NCBI GenBank assembly: GCA_907165065.1
Contig: OU015532.1
Span: 33,706,839-33,770,838, forward strand
Length of the DNA stretch: 64,000 nt
From: Caprimulgus europaeus
Lineage: Eukaryota > Chordata > Aves > Caprimulgiformes > Caprimulgidae
Reading direction: 5' to 3'
Shown: piece after piece, positions 52,501 to 64,000 of the stretch
Layout of the letters: each line of letters begins with the position of its first letter
How positions within the stretch are numbered: position 1 is the stretch's first letter
The notes under the pieces: generated by a model
Told to the model about the DNA's origin: nothing
Databases searched by the model: none
Seen by the model: the letters and a program-made list of their open reading frames with translations, nothing else
Made by a program: the position numbers and the translations under genes

Positions 52501-54944
52501 CAAAGAAGCATTTATTACCTACTGTTAAATTCAGTACTGACAAGTCATCCATCGCAAATATAATTCATGATCAACTATTATTTAGTAATTCTGTATCATT
52601 TTGTTTGCATCTCATCCTGTTTCTTGTATTGATGTCAAATTGTGATATAAAAGACAAATGGAGTTGCTGATCAATGACTAAAATACATGCTGATATAATC
52701 AAAATGGCATAAGAACAGAGGATCCATTAAGTACGTATCATAATGTAGGCCAGAAATTAAAATACACAACTGAGAGATGCTTCAGTGTCATAAGAGATTT
52801 CAGTGCATCTGTTTACCTTCCATTCGTGTAAGGGAATCATGAATGAGATGGAATGCTTCAAAACAGGGGTAAAAATCAGAAGCAGTAAATGAGATTATAT
52901 ATATCAAGAAAAGCATAAACTTTTGTTCATTTGTGGTTTTTCTTCATTTTGAACTATTACCAAAATTTCCTTGACACCATGCTGACCACTTTGCTTTTTC
53001 ATATTGCATCCTGTGAACTATCAATTGACTATCTTTACCTTAATGGGCAGAGCATTATTTATGTTCAATTGTATTTAGAAGGTCCTTATCATACAGTCCA
53101 ATAGCTGCAACTCTTGATTGATGAATTGTCAATATTTCTTTATTTGTGTTTTAGTGAGGCAATCAAAACCATTTTGCCCCCCACATTTTGAAGAAAGACC
53201 ACACAGATAAACAGTTTTATGTAACATGTGTGTATGCACAACGTCCTTAATGTTAGGCACTCTTTTTTTAGGATACTGTCTATTGTAATGGCTTTATATT
53301 ACATCTACAAAAAAAAAGGAATTCTGAATTATTGGCCTATGCTTAATACAGTGAGTGAATTGTTATATCTAGGCACAGAGTAGTAAGTAAAGGATTTTAG
53401 TCTGATCTCTGAATTTCCTTGTAGCTGTGGGTTTGTCAGACCTGTAACAATACGCTAAAGCAGGGGGCTAGGGGGCTGTGGTTTAATACGGACTAATGCA
53501 CATGGCAGGGCTTTTACATTAGTGCTGTTTCTTTCAATGCATTATAGTAAAACTGTATTTTAAAACCAGGCAAACTATTGATGCTTTTATTGAATGGAAT
53601 AATTTATTATAGAAATATTTTATTAGTCTGTTGACATTTCATCATCAAGTAACAGTAAACGTAATACACATTTCCCATAAGACCATTGTTAAGAGCCAAA
53701 TATTTACCCTTCACTTATTGTAAAGGTAGAATTGTAATAATTAGTCTTTGGGCAAGACAAAAAAAAAAATATATTTAGAGATTATCTTTCTAACACAGAG
53801 TAGTAAGTCAGAAATACCTCAAAACAAGTTTGCTCATTACTTCCAATTAATATTTTTAAAAATATCATTTAATTTTTCAATTCATTAACTGTTTTTCTTT
53901 TTAGTCATTGAAAAAGCTAGACTATCAGGCTGAAATGTTTGTTGTAAATTAAAACCTTCATTTTTAAACTCACTGTGACAGTATATTCTGTAAACTTTTT
54001 TTCATATCTCATGCCTCTTTTTTTTTTTCTTTTGTTCAAGTATCCCCAAAGAATGTGTTATATGAAAAGGGTTCTTGCTAGAAGCAGTATATGAAAGGAG
54101 ATAGAAGTAGTTCTTTCTTCACACTTTGAATCTAATTTCTGACAGTTTATAGTTTATTCTTACAGTAAATGTTTTCATTCTCTAAGTGACTGGACAGGGA
54201 AGACAAAGGAGTTGAGTGTACACTATTTTTTCTGGAATAGTTGCCCTCTTTTTTACTCATTCAGTTGGTAGGTGACTGTAAAGAAAATTACCACTGTGTG
54301 TGTCTGCGATTCAGTTTTAGATTTGCTGAAGCATAAATTCCCTAGCTATACAAACAAAAAGTTAAGAACTGTAATAAAGTGTGTGCATAAAATGGGGTTT
54401 TTGCTGTCACATTTGATTCAGCTGCTATTGCTTTGTTCAGTTCTGCTGTTAAGTTAAGCTCTGTTTGTAAGCCCAAATGTTCAGCCCTATTCAGCCATTT
54501 TACTGTGGGCAAGTTTGCTGGAGGTGGCAGGGATTGCGTTGCACTCCACGAGTAGGCAGCCTGCCCGTCACACTTATCTCTGCCCAAAAGTTATTTTACA
54601 GGTTCACATTGAATTCACTTCTACAGGTGGGTCAGAGGCAAGGAGTTGGTCACCTGATCCCAGGAACTTTTTAGGAGCTATATACGTTAGAACCAGAACT
54701 TTAAGAGGAATCCAGAAATTAAATTATTAAAAAAAAAAAAAGAAAGAAAGAAAAGAGAGTGAGTGGCATATAATACTTTTTCCTTGAAAACTAGGACAGG
54801 GAACTAGTAATGGAGCTGTTGCTCAGATTTCTGAGATGTAGTGGTTGTTTACATATCTTTCTATGTGTCTTTGTTCGCTTTGCTCTAGGCTTGAGGATTA
54901 GGCAATAGTAACCTAGATAACACTGAACCAGAAGAGCTTGAGGT

Positions 54945-54967
54945 TGTGTGTGTGTGTGTGTGTGTGT
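54945..54967. repeat. (TG)11 microsatellite
   Basis: An uninterrupted TG tract of about 22 bases. Confidence 0.95.
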
Positions 54968-55355
54968 TGTAAAAACAAAAAGAGAAATTAGAAAAGTTGT
55001 ATATACTTCTTCAATTAGAAAAATTCACTTGTCTTTATGTATTTATCTTACAAGTCTTTGTTCCTCAGGTAGGGAAAAAACATTTGGGTCTCTGTTTAAT
55101 TTTGTCAGCAGTAGTGATATTTAGAGAGCATTTTGTATCATTAGCCTCCTGTACTGCATTTAGAAATCTGTAAGATTTTGTCACCTTGACTCATCCCCAG
55201 CTGTCATAAACATTGTGCCTTGTAACCTGTTTGTTAAACTTACCAAATGGGATTTTAAAAGTGCTTAAAGTGCTTTGGTCCCACTGCTCTCACTGGAAGT
55301 TTTTCCTAGACCCAGAGCATTGATCTCCCTGATGGTGTTGGTGGAGGACAATTAC

Positions 55356-55421
55356 ACCTCTTCTCAGCCTTTGCTTTACCTCTTCTCAGCCTTTGCTTTA
55401 CCTCTTCTCAGCCTTTGCTTT
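55356..55421. repeat. 22-bp tandem repeat, three perfect copies
   Basis: The unit acctcttctcagcctttgct plus tt occupies 55356-55377, 55378-55399 and 55400-55421 with no differences. A small minisatellite. The flanking sequence (cctaggctgga) weakly recalls the CR1 antisense body, but not enough to assign it. Confidence 0.95.
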
Positions 55422-57509
55422 CCTAGGCTGGAAAGGCCAAGTGCATCAGATCTTTCCTATCAGCAACTTCTCATTTCACTGGACATTGCAGTAGGCTTCC
55501 TCCATATCTGACTATTGTATGTCTGCCTTGAATGACCTGTCTACAGTTTCCAGATGAGGGCTAAGCAAGTCTTTAAGGAAATGTAATATTTCTAGATTTT
55601 TATTGGAAATCTCTCTCTCAGTGCTTCATAGTGCCCTTTCCGTAGCTGCATTCTTTGCGTCCCTTTACCGATCAACTGTTATACAGATTGATTCCTTCTT
55701 CCTGTGGGAAAATAAAGGGAAATCTAATTTCTTTATTACAGACTGTAGAACAGTAGCAATATTTTAGGCATGTTAGTTTAATTGAAGATCATGTACAAAA
55801 GTCAAAATAGTTATCTGTGGTAAAAAAGTGGATAACTTCAACACTGGCTAAAAAATGTTTGTTTTATTTTCTGGATCTTTACTATTTAAGACAACAAACA
55901 TTCTAAGATTGGTCATGGCTGCCAGACAGTGATATCAACAAGGCAAAAGTTTTCCTTTACTGTCACCACATCTGATCTTTTATTAGGTTTTGTTTATTAT
56001 GTATTTACACAGTAGCAATCTAAATATAGTATCTGGTTTGGGTTTGTTTTGTTTTCTGAAAAGTGAAATACAGTTTGGGTTCCTCTAACATAAATATTAG
56101 ACAATCTCCCAACTCCTGCAGTATATAAGCAACGTACTGTGCAAATGCACAATTGTCCTTAAATGCCCATGGAAAAAGTTTACAAACCTATTGAGTTTTA
56201 TCCATCCTTTTTTATAGTCATGGGACAGACTTTTATGCAAAGTAAATCAGTGTAAAACCAATCAGCTTATTTTACCCACAACAGTGACATGTTACTGCCT
56301 ATATTACCTCACAGCATGTCACAAGACATCATTACCTGCTACTCAGTTATATTTCATTTATTCCAGAAACTCCTCAAGTCACTTCAGTGTAAGTGAATCA
56401 TTCAGCACCACAAAGCTCTTTAAAGTCAGATTTCCATAAATTTGCACAGTACTAAATATTGGCAGTGTTAAGCAAATGAGAGCAAATAAGTACATTAAAG
56501 TGGAAACATTACTGAAGCAAATGGAAACTGTTCTGTACTGTTCTATACCATTTCTATCATTTTATATGTGGTCTGACTTGATTTTTTTTTAATTAAAGAA
56601 TGGTTCAGAAGTGCCTGTAGCTAATCAAGAAATTATAAACTAATTTTTAATTCTTATTTTTGCTGGTTCAGCTGGAAGTATAGCTCTCTTAATCTCCTGA
56701 ATTTACCATTTTTCTGCTGTTGCCATAGTGAAATCAGGTAAAGCAGGCAAAGCTGTACTCTTTTCTTCTCTTTGAACTTAACTAAAAATAATGCTTAATC
56801 TATTGGTATGGCTTTAGAAATAGCTTTTAAAAATGTTAATGTGGATTTAGCAGTTGTGGAGAGGGAGAGATATTCTGGTTTCTAAGTCAAAGTTCTATGT
56901 AGCTGCAGCAAAAATGCAGTACCTGTACAAGCAGTGCAAATTTTCCTTTACCAGTTCATCCTAGTGCTTTAGTGCTGTGTCCATTTGTACATCTTGCTGT
57001 CATATAATTCTGGTGGGAGGAGGACTATGAGGCAGCTGGGTTTTTCGACTGGGTAGCTGGTTTTTGTAACCAGGACAGAACATACCACACTATTATTTCA
57101 AGTCTTAATCAGTCAGTTTGCAGCTCAGTAGCTGATGGAAATAACTTTGCCATTGAGGAATTCCACACAGCAAAAACTTGGTGCTGAAAAGTTACAAATT
57201 CCACTGCTGATTCATCTCATTCTGCAGGAGGATGGTGCCAGGCGTGTGGAGCGTATATATAATAGCTAAGGGATACTACTCTGTTGTGCACAGGCCTATC
57301 TCTAAGTCAGTTCAGTTATTTACAACTATGTGTAAAAGTTCTCTCAAGTGTAGAAATACTAATTTATAAAAAATTTGGTGCCTCAAAAGTGCAGTTAGAG
57401 ATTTTCAAATTTTTGACAAAAGTCAGGGGTTGGTGTGGAGACACTGTAGAAGCAGAAGGAAATAGTTCAAATTGCCTAAATTTTCACTGACTGTTTAAGT
57501 GAAGTTGTT

Positions 57510-57592
57510 CTCCCTTCCCCCTTCCCGCTTATTTATTGACTCTACTTTTATCTCTTTTTTTAGGGGGGTGGGGGGAAAAGGGGAAGGGGGGT
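57510..57592. other. G-quadruplex motif with C-rich inverted partner
   Basis: The + strand carries G6 (57563-57568), T, G6 (57570-57575), A4, G4 (57580-57583), A2, G6 (57586-57591). This is a four-run quadruplex motif with loops of 1, 4 and 2. About 55 bases upstream, cccccttccc (57517-57526) is the exact reverse complement of gggaaggggg (57581-57590), so a hairpin could compete. It stands out in an AT-rich intron. Confidence 0.85.
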
Positions 57593-59399
57593 GATTCTTT
57601 TTTTTATTTATCTTTTGTTGTCCATATTGGGCTTCCATTGCTCAGTTCAAGTTGAAGGTGTCATTCTCGTCTTCAACATAGTCAGTGATCTGTGCTCAGG
57701 TTGGAACAGATGGAAACCTTATGTCAGCACCTCTCCTTAAGCTGCATTATGGCTGTTCATGACAAGTGGCTTTGTGTGAGAGACAGCTTTCTCAGGAGGT
57801 TCCTGTGAGAGTACAGCAACCATGGAATTCAGGAGCCATTTTTAACCTCTGTCCTTCATTACCTTTTGAACGCGTGGCATGCTTTGGCATTGCAATCACG
57901 TACACAGAAAGAACACCAGAAAATAAGCACTTTAAAAAGTAAATAAGAAACAAAAAACTCCTCGCAATTTTTGGCTGATGAGGGAGAGGGAAAGACAGCT
58001 GCTCATGACAGATACTAATCTTATCACTTAATGTACTTACTCTGAGCGTTTAGGCAATGTAGGAACCAAAAAACAGGAAGGTAACTGTGCTCAGGTGGAA
58101 GTTGGCCAAGTCTCAGGTAGGTTGGTAAAACTGGTTGGTGTTCAGCTGTTCATAATGTTCCAAGCTGCTTACTTACAAGCTTAATTTATCTTCAGAGGGA
58201 AAAGCTGTATTTCATTGTTTTTCTTTTTGTTGCTTTTGTTTCCTATTAGTTTTGCTTTGTCTTAAAGGGAATAGGACTAAATAGGACTAGCAGCTCAATA
58301 ACCCATATTTTTTCCTATTTAATTTAAAAAGAGGCTGCTGGTGCTATCTTTGATGCCCTTAGAAGACTGCCAAACAACAATGTTCTTTTATAAACTACAC
58401 TGCATATAAAATAAAACTGAGTAAGAGAAACAGTTAAGCTGAAAAGATTATTTAGTACTAGAAGTTTTATGATTAATGGATTTTTTCTTCTTTTGTGTTT
58501 TATTAAAATGTTAAAATACTTAACAACTTATGGTTACCAGACACCTAAACCAGCAAAAACTGAGAACAGTCTTTGTATCACACATAATGTTAGTATTGAC
58601 ACATTTTGCATGGGTTTTATTAATATCTTGTACACAGATGACACTAGACTCCCATTTTCAATATAGCAGATTTTACAGTGTCTTCCAATTGAATAGTACA
58701 GGTATGTATATTAAACTGGCCTTTGGATAAAGGAAAAAAACCCAAACTTATAGTCACTCTCAGTTTGATTTGAATTTATCTAAAAGGTTTTTGCTATATT
58801 TAACACAGAGACCTTCCTTGTGGCTATTGCAATAATAATCTTCATAGCATCTTTGGGAACAGCTAACGTATAAATGCCATATATAGAGTAAGTGACTTGA
58901 CACAAGATCAATCTGGCAATTGCATGACAAAGATTTAAAAAAAAACAAACCAAAACAAAAAAAACCCCACAGGAATACAGAGTCTAACTTGTCTTCCACT
59001 ATTTTCAACATATTCTTACATGAGGGAAAATATTCATACTAATGTGATTTTATCATGTTGCAGACCTGTGGCTCAGTTCTCATCAGACATGGACTGTAGC
59101 ATTGCTTTTAGACCTTCAGAAGTTATAGCATTTTCCTCTGATTGTTCTACCCTCTCCTTTTAGGCTCTCTTACATTGCAATGTGCATTTGGTCATCTTCC
59201 TTTTGAACAGAATTCTGTACCTTAATCAGTGGCCCAGAAAGGTTCAGTACATAGTGAGCAAAGAAAGTTGAAATGAAATTGTTTCTAGTCTTGGTATATA
59301 CTAAGAAAAATAACTTGTAAATAAACCTGAATAGAATTATGATTTTTTCAGAAGGTGCATGCAGTAGGGCTGTGTTTGGCTAGTAGATACAAATAAAGG

Positions 59400-59436
<37 letters not shown>

Positions 59437-60469
59437 AAGTGAGGAGATAGAAGGCAAAAAGCTGTTCCTTGTGGAAAGGGAAAGTAGATTTCTTTGCACA
59501 TTCCCAATTATGCACTTATTTGATCTAATAATGAATGTAACAATTCCACGAATTGCCTTGATGGTCTCCTAAAGTCTCTAGAACAGTTTCCACCTCAAAC
59601 CTTGTGAAATGTTCATGTAGTCTTCTGAGAGGCTGGATATGTTTCAGGTGATGCAAGTTGCTATTGAAGATTTATATGTCTCAAGAGGCACTCTTTTTCT
59701 GAATAACAACTAAAAATTAATTTATTTTCAAATGCAAAGTGGGGCAGGGCCAACTTGGATTGTACAGATACTGGGTATATGTCTCAACTAGGAGAAAAGC
59801 TGAAGAGTCTCAGGCATTAGACCGAAGTGGTAGATTCATAATGGAAAGAGTGAATGCCAGGCAGAATTACAGTTTACCAGCAGATTACAAAGGCAGCAAC
59901 AGTACTGCAGGTCAGAGGAGGTGTTTGCTTTCTTTCTGGGTGGGCATCAGGTGCCATAGTAATGGGCAGCAGACACAGTACTTTCTTTTTCATCTGTTCC
60001 CTGCTTAATATGGATAGGTGACTTACGCTTTGAGAGACCATAAATTTAAGTACAGCATCACACATAAAATATTTCTCCCTGTCAATTATGCACTATAGTG
60101 TGCTTGGCAGTTAACTGCTAAGCAACATTGTGTGAAGATACTCAGTGTGATTTATTATCCAGTCTTGGACTAATTCTGTGATCTGGGAAGTTGGAAGCCC
60201 AAACGAGCTGTCCTCCATTTGTTAATTCATCTGTTACATTGTTTGTTTTATTGTATATTTGTGTATAAGGATTCGGAAATACAGAATGGTCTAATAATTC
60301 ATTCAAAATGTCTTCAGGTAGCTTTAATGCTGGCTCCAGGATTTATACTCAGCAAATGCTAAACACACAGGTATATAATACAATTATTTATCAATGTTTT
60401 TGCTATCAAAATTTGCTGAACAACTTTTTCTATTAGTTTGGTTCTATTTTACAATAATTATTAAAGAAA
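57593..60469 (+). other. Long CDIN1 intron, sixth part
   Basis: AT-rich with a T-rich run at 57598-57610. A more complex stretch lies at 57640-57910. Short open frames here do not resemble proteins. One microsatellite is listed separately. Nothing else seen. Confidence 0.7.
59402..59431. repeat. (GT)15 microsatellite
   Basis: Thirty bases of uninterrupted GT, the longest dinucleotide tract in the window. Confidence 0.97.
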
Positions 60470-61200
60470 AATCAATTGCTGTGAGAGAAGTTCTGCCTCC
60501 TCTGTTAAAGGTACTTCTGGCATATCCCGTTCCTCTGGCAAGCGCTGTCCCCAGATCAACAGCTGCACAGAAAGAAAGGATTGCTGCAAACTATGAGGCA
60601 CTCGCAGATTATTCAGATATCATCTTGCACTGGCCTTAGAATGGCCTGTTACTTACAGCCCTAAAAATAAACAACTATTAATCACCTAATGGCAACTTGA
60701 GTTGACCAGCACTTATGGCTGCCTGGACCTCAATCTAACTGTACTCAAAAGCTTTTCTCATGTTTTCTGTCACCCGGGATAAGAGGTAGTTTGCAGCCAA
60801 GCATTCCTTTGGGAGGACTGCTGGGAGTTTAACAAAATGTTTGAAATAACCTCAGTAACTCCTCTCAACACTGATCCACAGCTTCACATGTGCAGAATCA
60901 AACAATAGCGGCTTTGCATCGACAGTCTCTGGAGAGTGAACTAATGGCACAAGGTTTTCTCAGGGAAACTGAGTAACAAGCGAGTACCTCGGGAAGCACC
61001 ACATTCTTTGCCCGAGTTTGATCAGAAAGCGTTGCTTCCAGCAAAAATATACAGAATAATTTTGTAATGCAAACAACCACCTTTTCTCCCTGCCTTTTCA
61101 AAGGATAGCAACATTCTTGCAGTGTCTTAACTGGTAAATACAATTAGCACAACGTAAATGGAAGTAGCATAGCTTTAGTAAACTAGTCGTCAAGTTGCAT
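60470..61200. promoter_or_regulatory. Candidate conserved non-coding element D
   Basis: The richest non-element patch in G and C in this half of the window, with several CpGs and no low-complexity runs. A GATAAG site lies at 60778-60783 next to cccggg. An open frame on the + strand (60394-60639) ends with a protein-like stretch (ERIAANYEALADYSDI), but it begins in AT-rich intron and lacks a convincing splice pair. A - strand frame at 60898-61143 is similar. It may be an enhancer or, less likely, an unrecognised exon. Confidence 0.35.
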
Positions 61201-62209
61201 GTTGCAGGATAGAAGAGTATTGCTGCTTTGAACAGGAACGCATTAATCCATTTGTAGAGGTGCAGTAAAACAATGTGCTAACCCTGAATTATAAAAGACA
61301 AATATGTAGATACAACAGCTAATATAGAACATTAGACTCTCTCCATCAGAGAATAATTTATGAAACTTCTGAAAAAGAAGATGTAGAAAGCTTTCTTATA
61401 TTGTGCATTTCAGGTTGAGATTTTTTGGTTGAGCTTCTTTTGCTTAGGTATGCCCATCATTCAGGGGCACTTTGCCCTATATTGAGATGGTGAAGTGATC
61501 AAAGATCCTTATATTTCAGGAAAACTTGGACCTATCTCCAAAATACCAAATAAGGTACCTGGAACACTGTCTATTATCTTTTAGATAAATACTGGAACTA
61601 ACTTCCCAAGCAGCTAAAATGCATTATTTTCCAATATGCATACCCAAGTGATCTCCACTAAAGCCAGAGACAACTTTGGCCATAATTTCCATGAACCAGT
61701 CCAGCAGTATGAGTGTTAACAATTTATTTTCTATAATGTTGATGTGAGTACCCTGTTAATTTTCAGTACCTCAGCACCTTATAGTCCCTCTTTACAACAC
61801 AAAGCCTTGCAGTCTGATATGCAGAGCATCTACCTGATTTTGAAGATGCTGAGACTGAAAAAAAAAAAAGTTTTACTTTAAGTACACATAGCCACTGTGA
61901 GAGGTGAGCATTTGGGATACTATTAATAAACAACAAAATAATATGTTTCAGTAGAAGTTAGGACATTAACCAACAAAACTTGAGAAATTCAAAGTTCACT
62001 CAAGGCTCTCTTGTCTTAATGACAAGCTGCCTTGAGCCAGGATGTGTTTTCTTTCTCACTCACTGCATCAGTCTTCACTTAGAAAGCCTTGATCCTTGTA
62101 AATCAGTGTAACCTTAATGTTATTTAATCATAGCTTTTAAAAGTTAATTTCCATGAGAACTATATTTTTAAAAAGCCCTAACTTGTCATTGAGGATTATA
62201 AAAATCCTT
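61201..62209 (+). other. Long CDIN1 intron, seventh part
   Basis: Ordinary AT-rich intron. An A-run lies at about 61859-61869. No feature recognised. Confidence 0.7.
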
Positions 62210-62560
62210 TATTTGCCTGGAGAACAGTACTCGGATCTGAATGAGTAAGTGTAAGTGAATAATGTGTTTCGACAGTTTGTTTATTAAAAATGTATTATGC
62301 AGCTAAAAGTTATATTGTATTTATAATATTTTCATGACAGTGACTTGCACAGTTTTTGGTGCATTCTATTAATATGCATTTTAAAATTGTGCTGTGCAAA
62401 ATTCTAAAATATTTTAAATTGTCTCTTATATCCACATAAATATCACTTAATTTGTTTTTATTTTTCCAAATGCCAAATGCAATTAAAACATGTTATAAGT
62501 ATGATGAAATGCTGCTATTTAATTGATGCCTTAACAATCTTATTGCAGAGATAAAAAGAC
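62210..62560. promoter_or_regulatory. Candidate AT-rich conserved element E
   Basis: AT-rich, but free of simple repeats. It contains TGACAG (62335-62340) and octamer-like TATGCAT words at 62373-62379, with further homeodomain-type cores. Similar in texture to elements A and B. Weak evidence. Confidence 0.3.
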
Positions 62561-63229
62561 AGCTAGTATCAAAAAAAAAAAGCTCATTAAGTTTTAATCA
62601 TATCCAAGAAAAGTGTGACTATAGAGACAGAGGCCCAATATTAGTTTTCATCCACCTTTTTTTCAGCTGACAACTCCAACTTCCACATCAGCTGCATATA
62701 GTATCAATATCTGACATTCACTGAAATGCCTACTTTTCTCAGCCCACAAGAAATTCCCACTTTTGAGTCAAAACCTCCTTGGAAGTGCGAGTCTCATAGA
62801 ATATTAATAGACTTTAATTTTTTTCCTTGTCTTCATTAAAAATAAGACTTCCCCCAACTACTGTAGTAAAATCAAAGCTTAAAGCAGATTAGGTTTTACT
62901 TGCTTGATTTTACCTTAAGCAGCATAAACTGGATGCCTGGATCCTTGAGACATAATACACTGCTAACTTCTGTGTGTGAGGCTTAATATAGTGCTTGCTA
63001 GTGCCAGGGACAGGTTTCCTATTATCTTTACAAATACTTCATCAGAACTTGTTAATCTTTTTCTTGAAACACGTTTGCAAGCAAATATATTTTTGTCGCG
63101 TAAGGGACTTGGGCCCAAAAATATTGTAGCCTTCTGAGCTACAAGTTAATGATCAGGTTTTTAAAGCAAAAAATATCAGTTACTTGATTTTACTAAGTGT
63201 TTGATTTTTTTTTTCTTTCTTTCTACCAG
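62561..63229 (+). other. Long CDIN1 intron, eighth part
   Basis: Non-coding. An A-run lies at 62571-62581. The right end is a strong pyrimidine tract ending ttctaccag (AG at 63228-63229), an apparently good splice acceptor just upstream of a CR1 copy. Confidence 0.7.
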
Positions 63230-63677
63230 ATTGGGTGAAGTCAAAGAAATAAGGTGCTGTAATGCCTTGAAGGCATTTTTTTATTTAAATCTCTGTGTGT
63301 GTCACTGGATTACAAAAGTGCATGAAGGATTTTTCGCCTACAGGAAGGCTGGGGAGCGCCTTTTTATAGGGGCAGGTAGTAATAGAACAAGGGGAAATGG
63401 CTTTAAACTGAAAGAGAGGAGGTTTAGATTAGATATTAGGAAGAAATTCTTCACTGTGAGGGTGGTGAGACACTGGAACAGGTTGCCCAGAGAAACTGTG
63501 GATGCCCCCTCCCTGGAAGTGTTCGAGGCCAGGTTGGATCAGACCTTGAGCAACCTGGTGTAGTGGAAGGTGTCCCTGCTCATGGCACAAGGGATTGGAA
63601 CTGGATGATTTTTAAGGTCCCTTCCAACCCAAACCATTCTGTGGTTCTATGATTTAAAAAGTGACAGGGTTAATAAA
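63230..63677 (+). other. Possible CR1-derived alternative last exon of CDIN1
   Basis: A pyrimidine-rich acceptor ends at 63229. The first base completes the split Arg codon left by the donor at 14257. The frame then runs [17 protein letters not shown] and on without a stop through the CR1 ORF2 tail to TAG at 63561-63563. An AATAAA lies at 63672-63677. If spliced, it would replace the canonical C-terminus with about 110 element-related residues. The elements are visible in sequence; use as an exon is pure inference, and the phase match alone has a one-in-three chance. Confidence 0.2.
63336..63655 (+). mobile_element. CR1 LINE 3' end with intact ORF2 tail
   Basis: About 320 bp. It starts near gcctacaggaaggctgggga and includes the ORF2 C-terminus in an open frame ([19 protein letters not shown], then [19 protein letters not shown], then [15 protein letters not shown]), which stops at 63561-63563. 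The CR1 3' UTR follows (ggaaggtgtccctgctcatg, ggaactggatgatttttaag, cccttccaacccaaaccatt) and ends in octamer-like attctgtg, gttctatg, attt. Low divergence and an undamaged frame mark it as one of the youngest copies here. It is 5'-truncated and cannot move by itself. Confidence 0.95.
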
Positions 63678-64000
63678 ACTCCACAGTTATCTTTAAACTG
63701 CATTCATAGATTTTAAAATACACTGTCTTTATGCACAAGTACCTTTATTTTAAAACTCTATATAAATGAACAGTAGCAGAAATACCTTGTTATAAACTAC
63801 TCTGAACTAGGCTTGTGGTAGCTGTTTAAATGGAAAATTTCTTGCTAATCAAAGTCAGTTTCTGAGCAGTGGCTATTAAATGTTTGCCAAGATATATAAC
63901 GCTGTGTCATCAGCAGTAGTAAACTGGTCTAGACGTAAGGAAGTTGGCTGACTGATGCCAATTGACCTTACTTGAAAATGTGGTCTGCAGTTGTTGCCTA
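63656..64000 (+). other. Right edge, non-coding
   Basis: AT-rich sequence after the CR1 tail, with an AATAAA at 63672-63677. No exon is seen before the window ends. Confidence 0.7.

Larger units (their letters stand above)
47089..57509 (+). other. Long CDIN1 intron, fifth part
   Basis: Ten kilobases of non-coding DNA with several microsatellites listed separately. Less AT-rich patches lie at 47180-47620, 48400-48680, 52130-52410, 54480-54700 and 55270-55510. None gives a recognisable protein. An AT-only hairpin-prone stretch lies at 51107-51148. A short AAAC-type tract lies around 49348-49367. No CDIN1 terminal exon was found. Confidence 0.7.

Noticed and set aside
55275-55511. Leucine-rich open frame, and possible old CR1 antisense body
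   Set aside because: The frame is carried by the 22-bp repeat. The CR1 likeness is limited to a few short words and is not enough to call.
56798-56815. In-frame IYWYGF, the same six residues expected in the last CDIN1 exon
   Set aside because: There is no upstream Phe-Gly-Pro-Gly, a stop lies just upstream, and the following codons (Arg-Asn-Ser-Phe, then stop) do not match. No acceptor fits. I was also searching for this string, so a chance hit is plausible.

Overview
This window is nuclear DNA of a bird. The main support is a set of CR1 retrotransposon pieces, both fresh and decayed, that end in the avian-type CR1 3' tail. The sequence is also AT-rich and poor in repeats, and it encodes a clearly vertebrate protein split by GT-AG introns. 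I cannot name the species from sequence alone. Chicken or another bird would fit.

The only protein-coding gene I recognise is CDIN1 (C15orf41, codanin-1 interacting nuclease 1) on the + strand. Five consecutive internal exons lie at 2436-2515, 2879-2928, 5776-5843, 10901-10966 and 14152-14257. They join in frame with matching phases and cover roughly residues 116-239 of the 281 known in human. They include the nuclease core: the TPD aspartate in the fourth exon and the E-x-K pair in the fifth. The N-terminal exons lie to the left of the window. The canonical last exon, about 42 residues, was not found and probably lies to the right. About 78 percent of the window (14258-64000) is therefore one very long intron or 3' region of CDIN1.

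In vertebrates CDIN1 sits tail-to-tail with MEIS2, whose regulatory landscape reaches into CDIN1 introns. Several parts of the long intron look like conserved regulatory DNA rather than decayed repeat: 36990-37340, 38560-39300, 40120-40720, 46120-46880, 60470-61200 and 62210-62560. The 38.7-40.6 kb stretch carries seven copies of the TALE/MEIS hexamer TGACAG on either strand, where under one would be expected by chance. This is inference, because conservation cannot be tested here.

Two other things deserve a look. One is a splice-bounded, fully open 133-nt candidate exon on the - strand at 26314-26446, of unknown identity. The other is a possible CR1-derived alternative last exon at 63230-63677. 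It has a strong acceptor, the right phase to join the 14257 donor, an open frame into the CR1 ORF2 tail, a stop, and an AATAAA. Repeats include four clear CR1 copies, two weaker CR1 relics, a perfect (CTATT)17 microsatellite, (GT)n tracts, short tandem duplications and a strong G-quadruplex motif at 57563-57591. Most of the remaining open frames look like chance.
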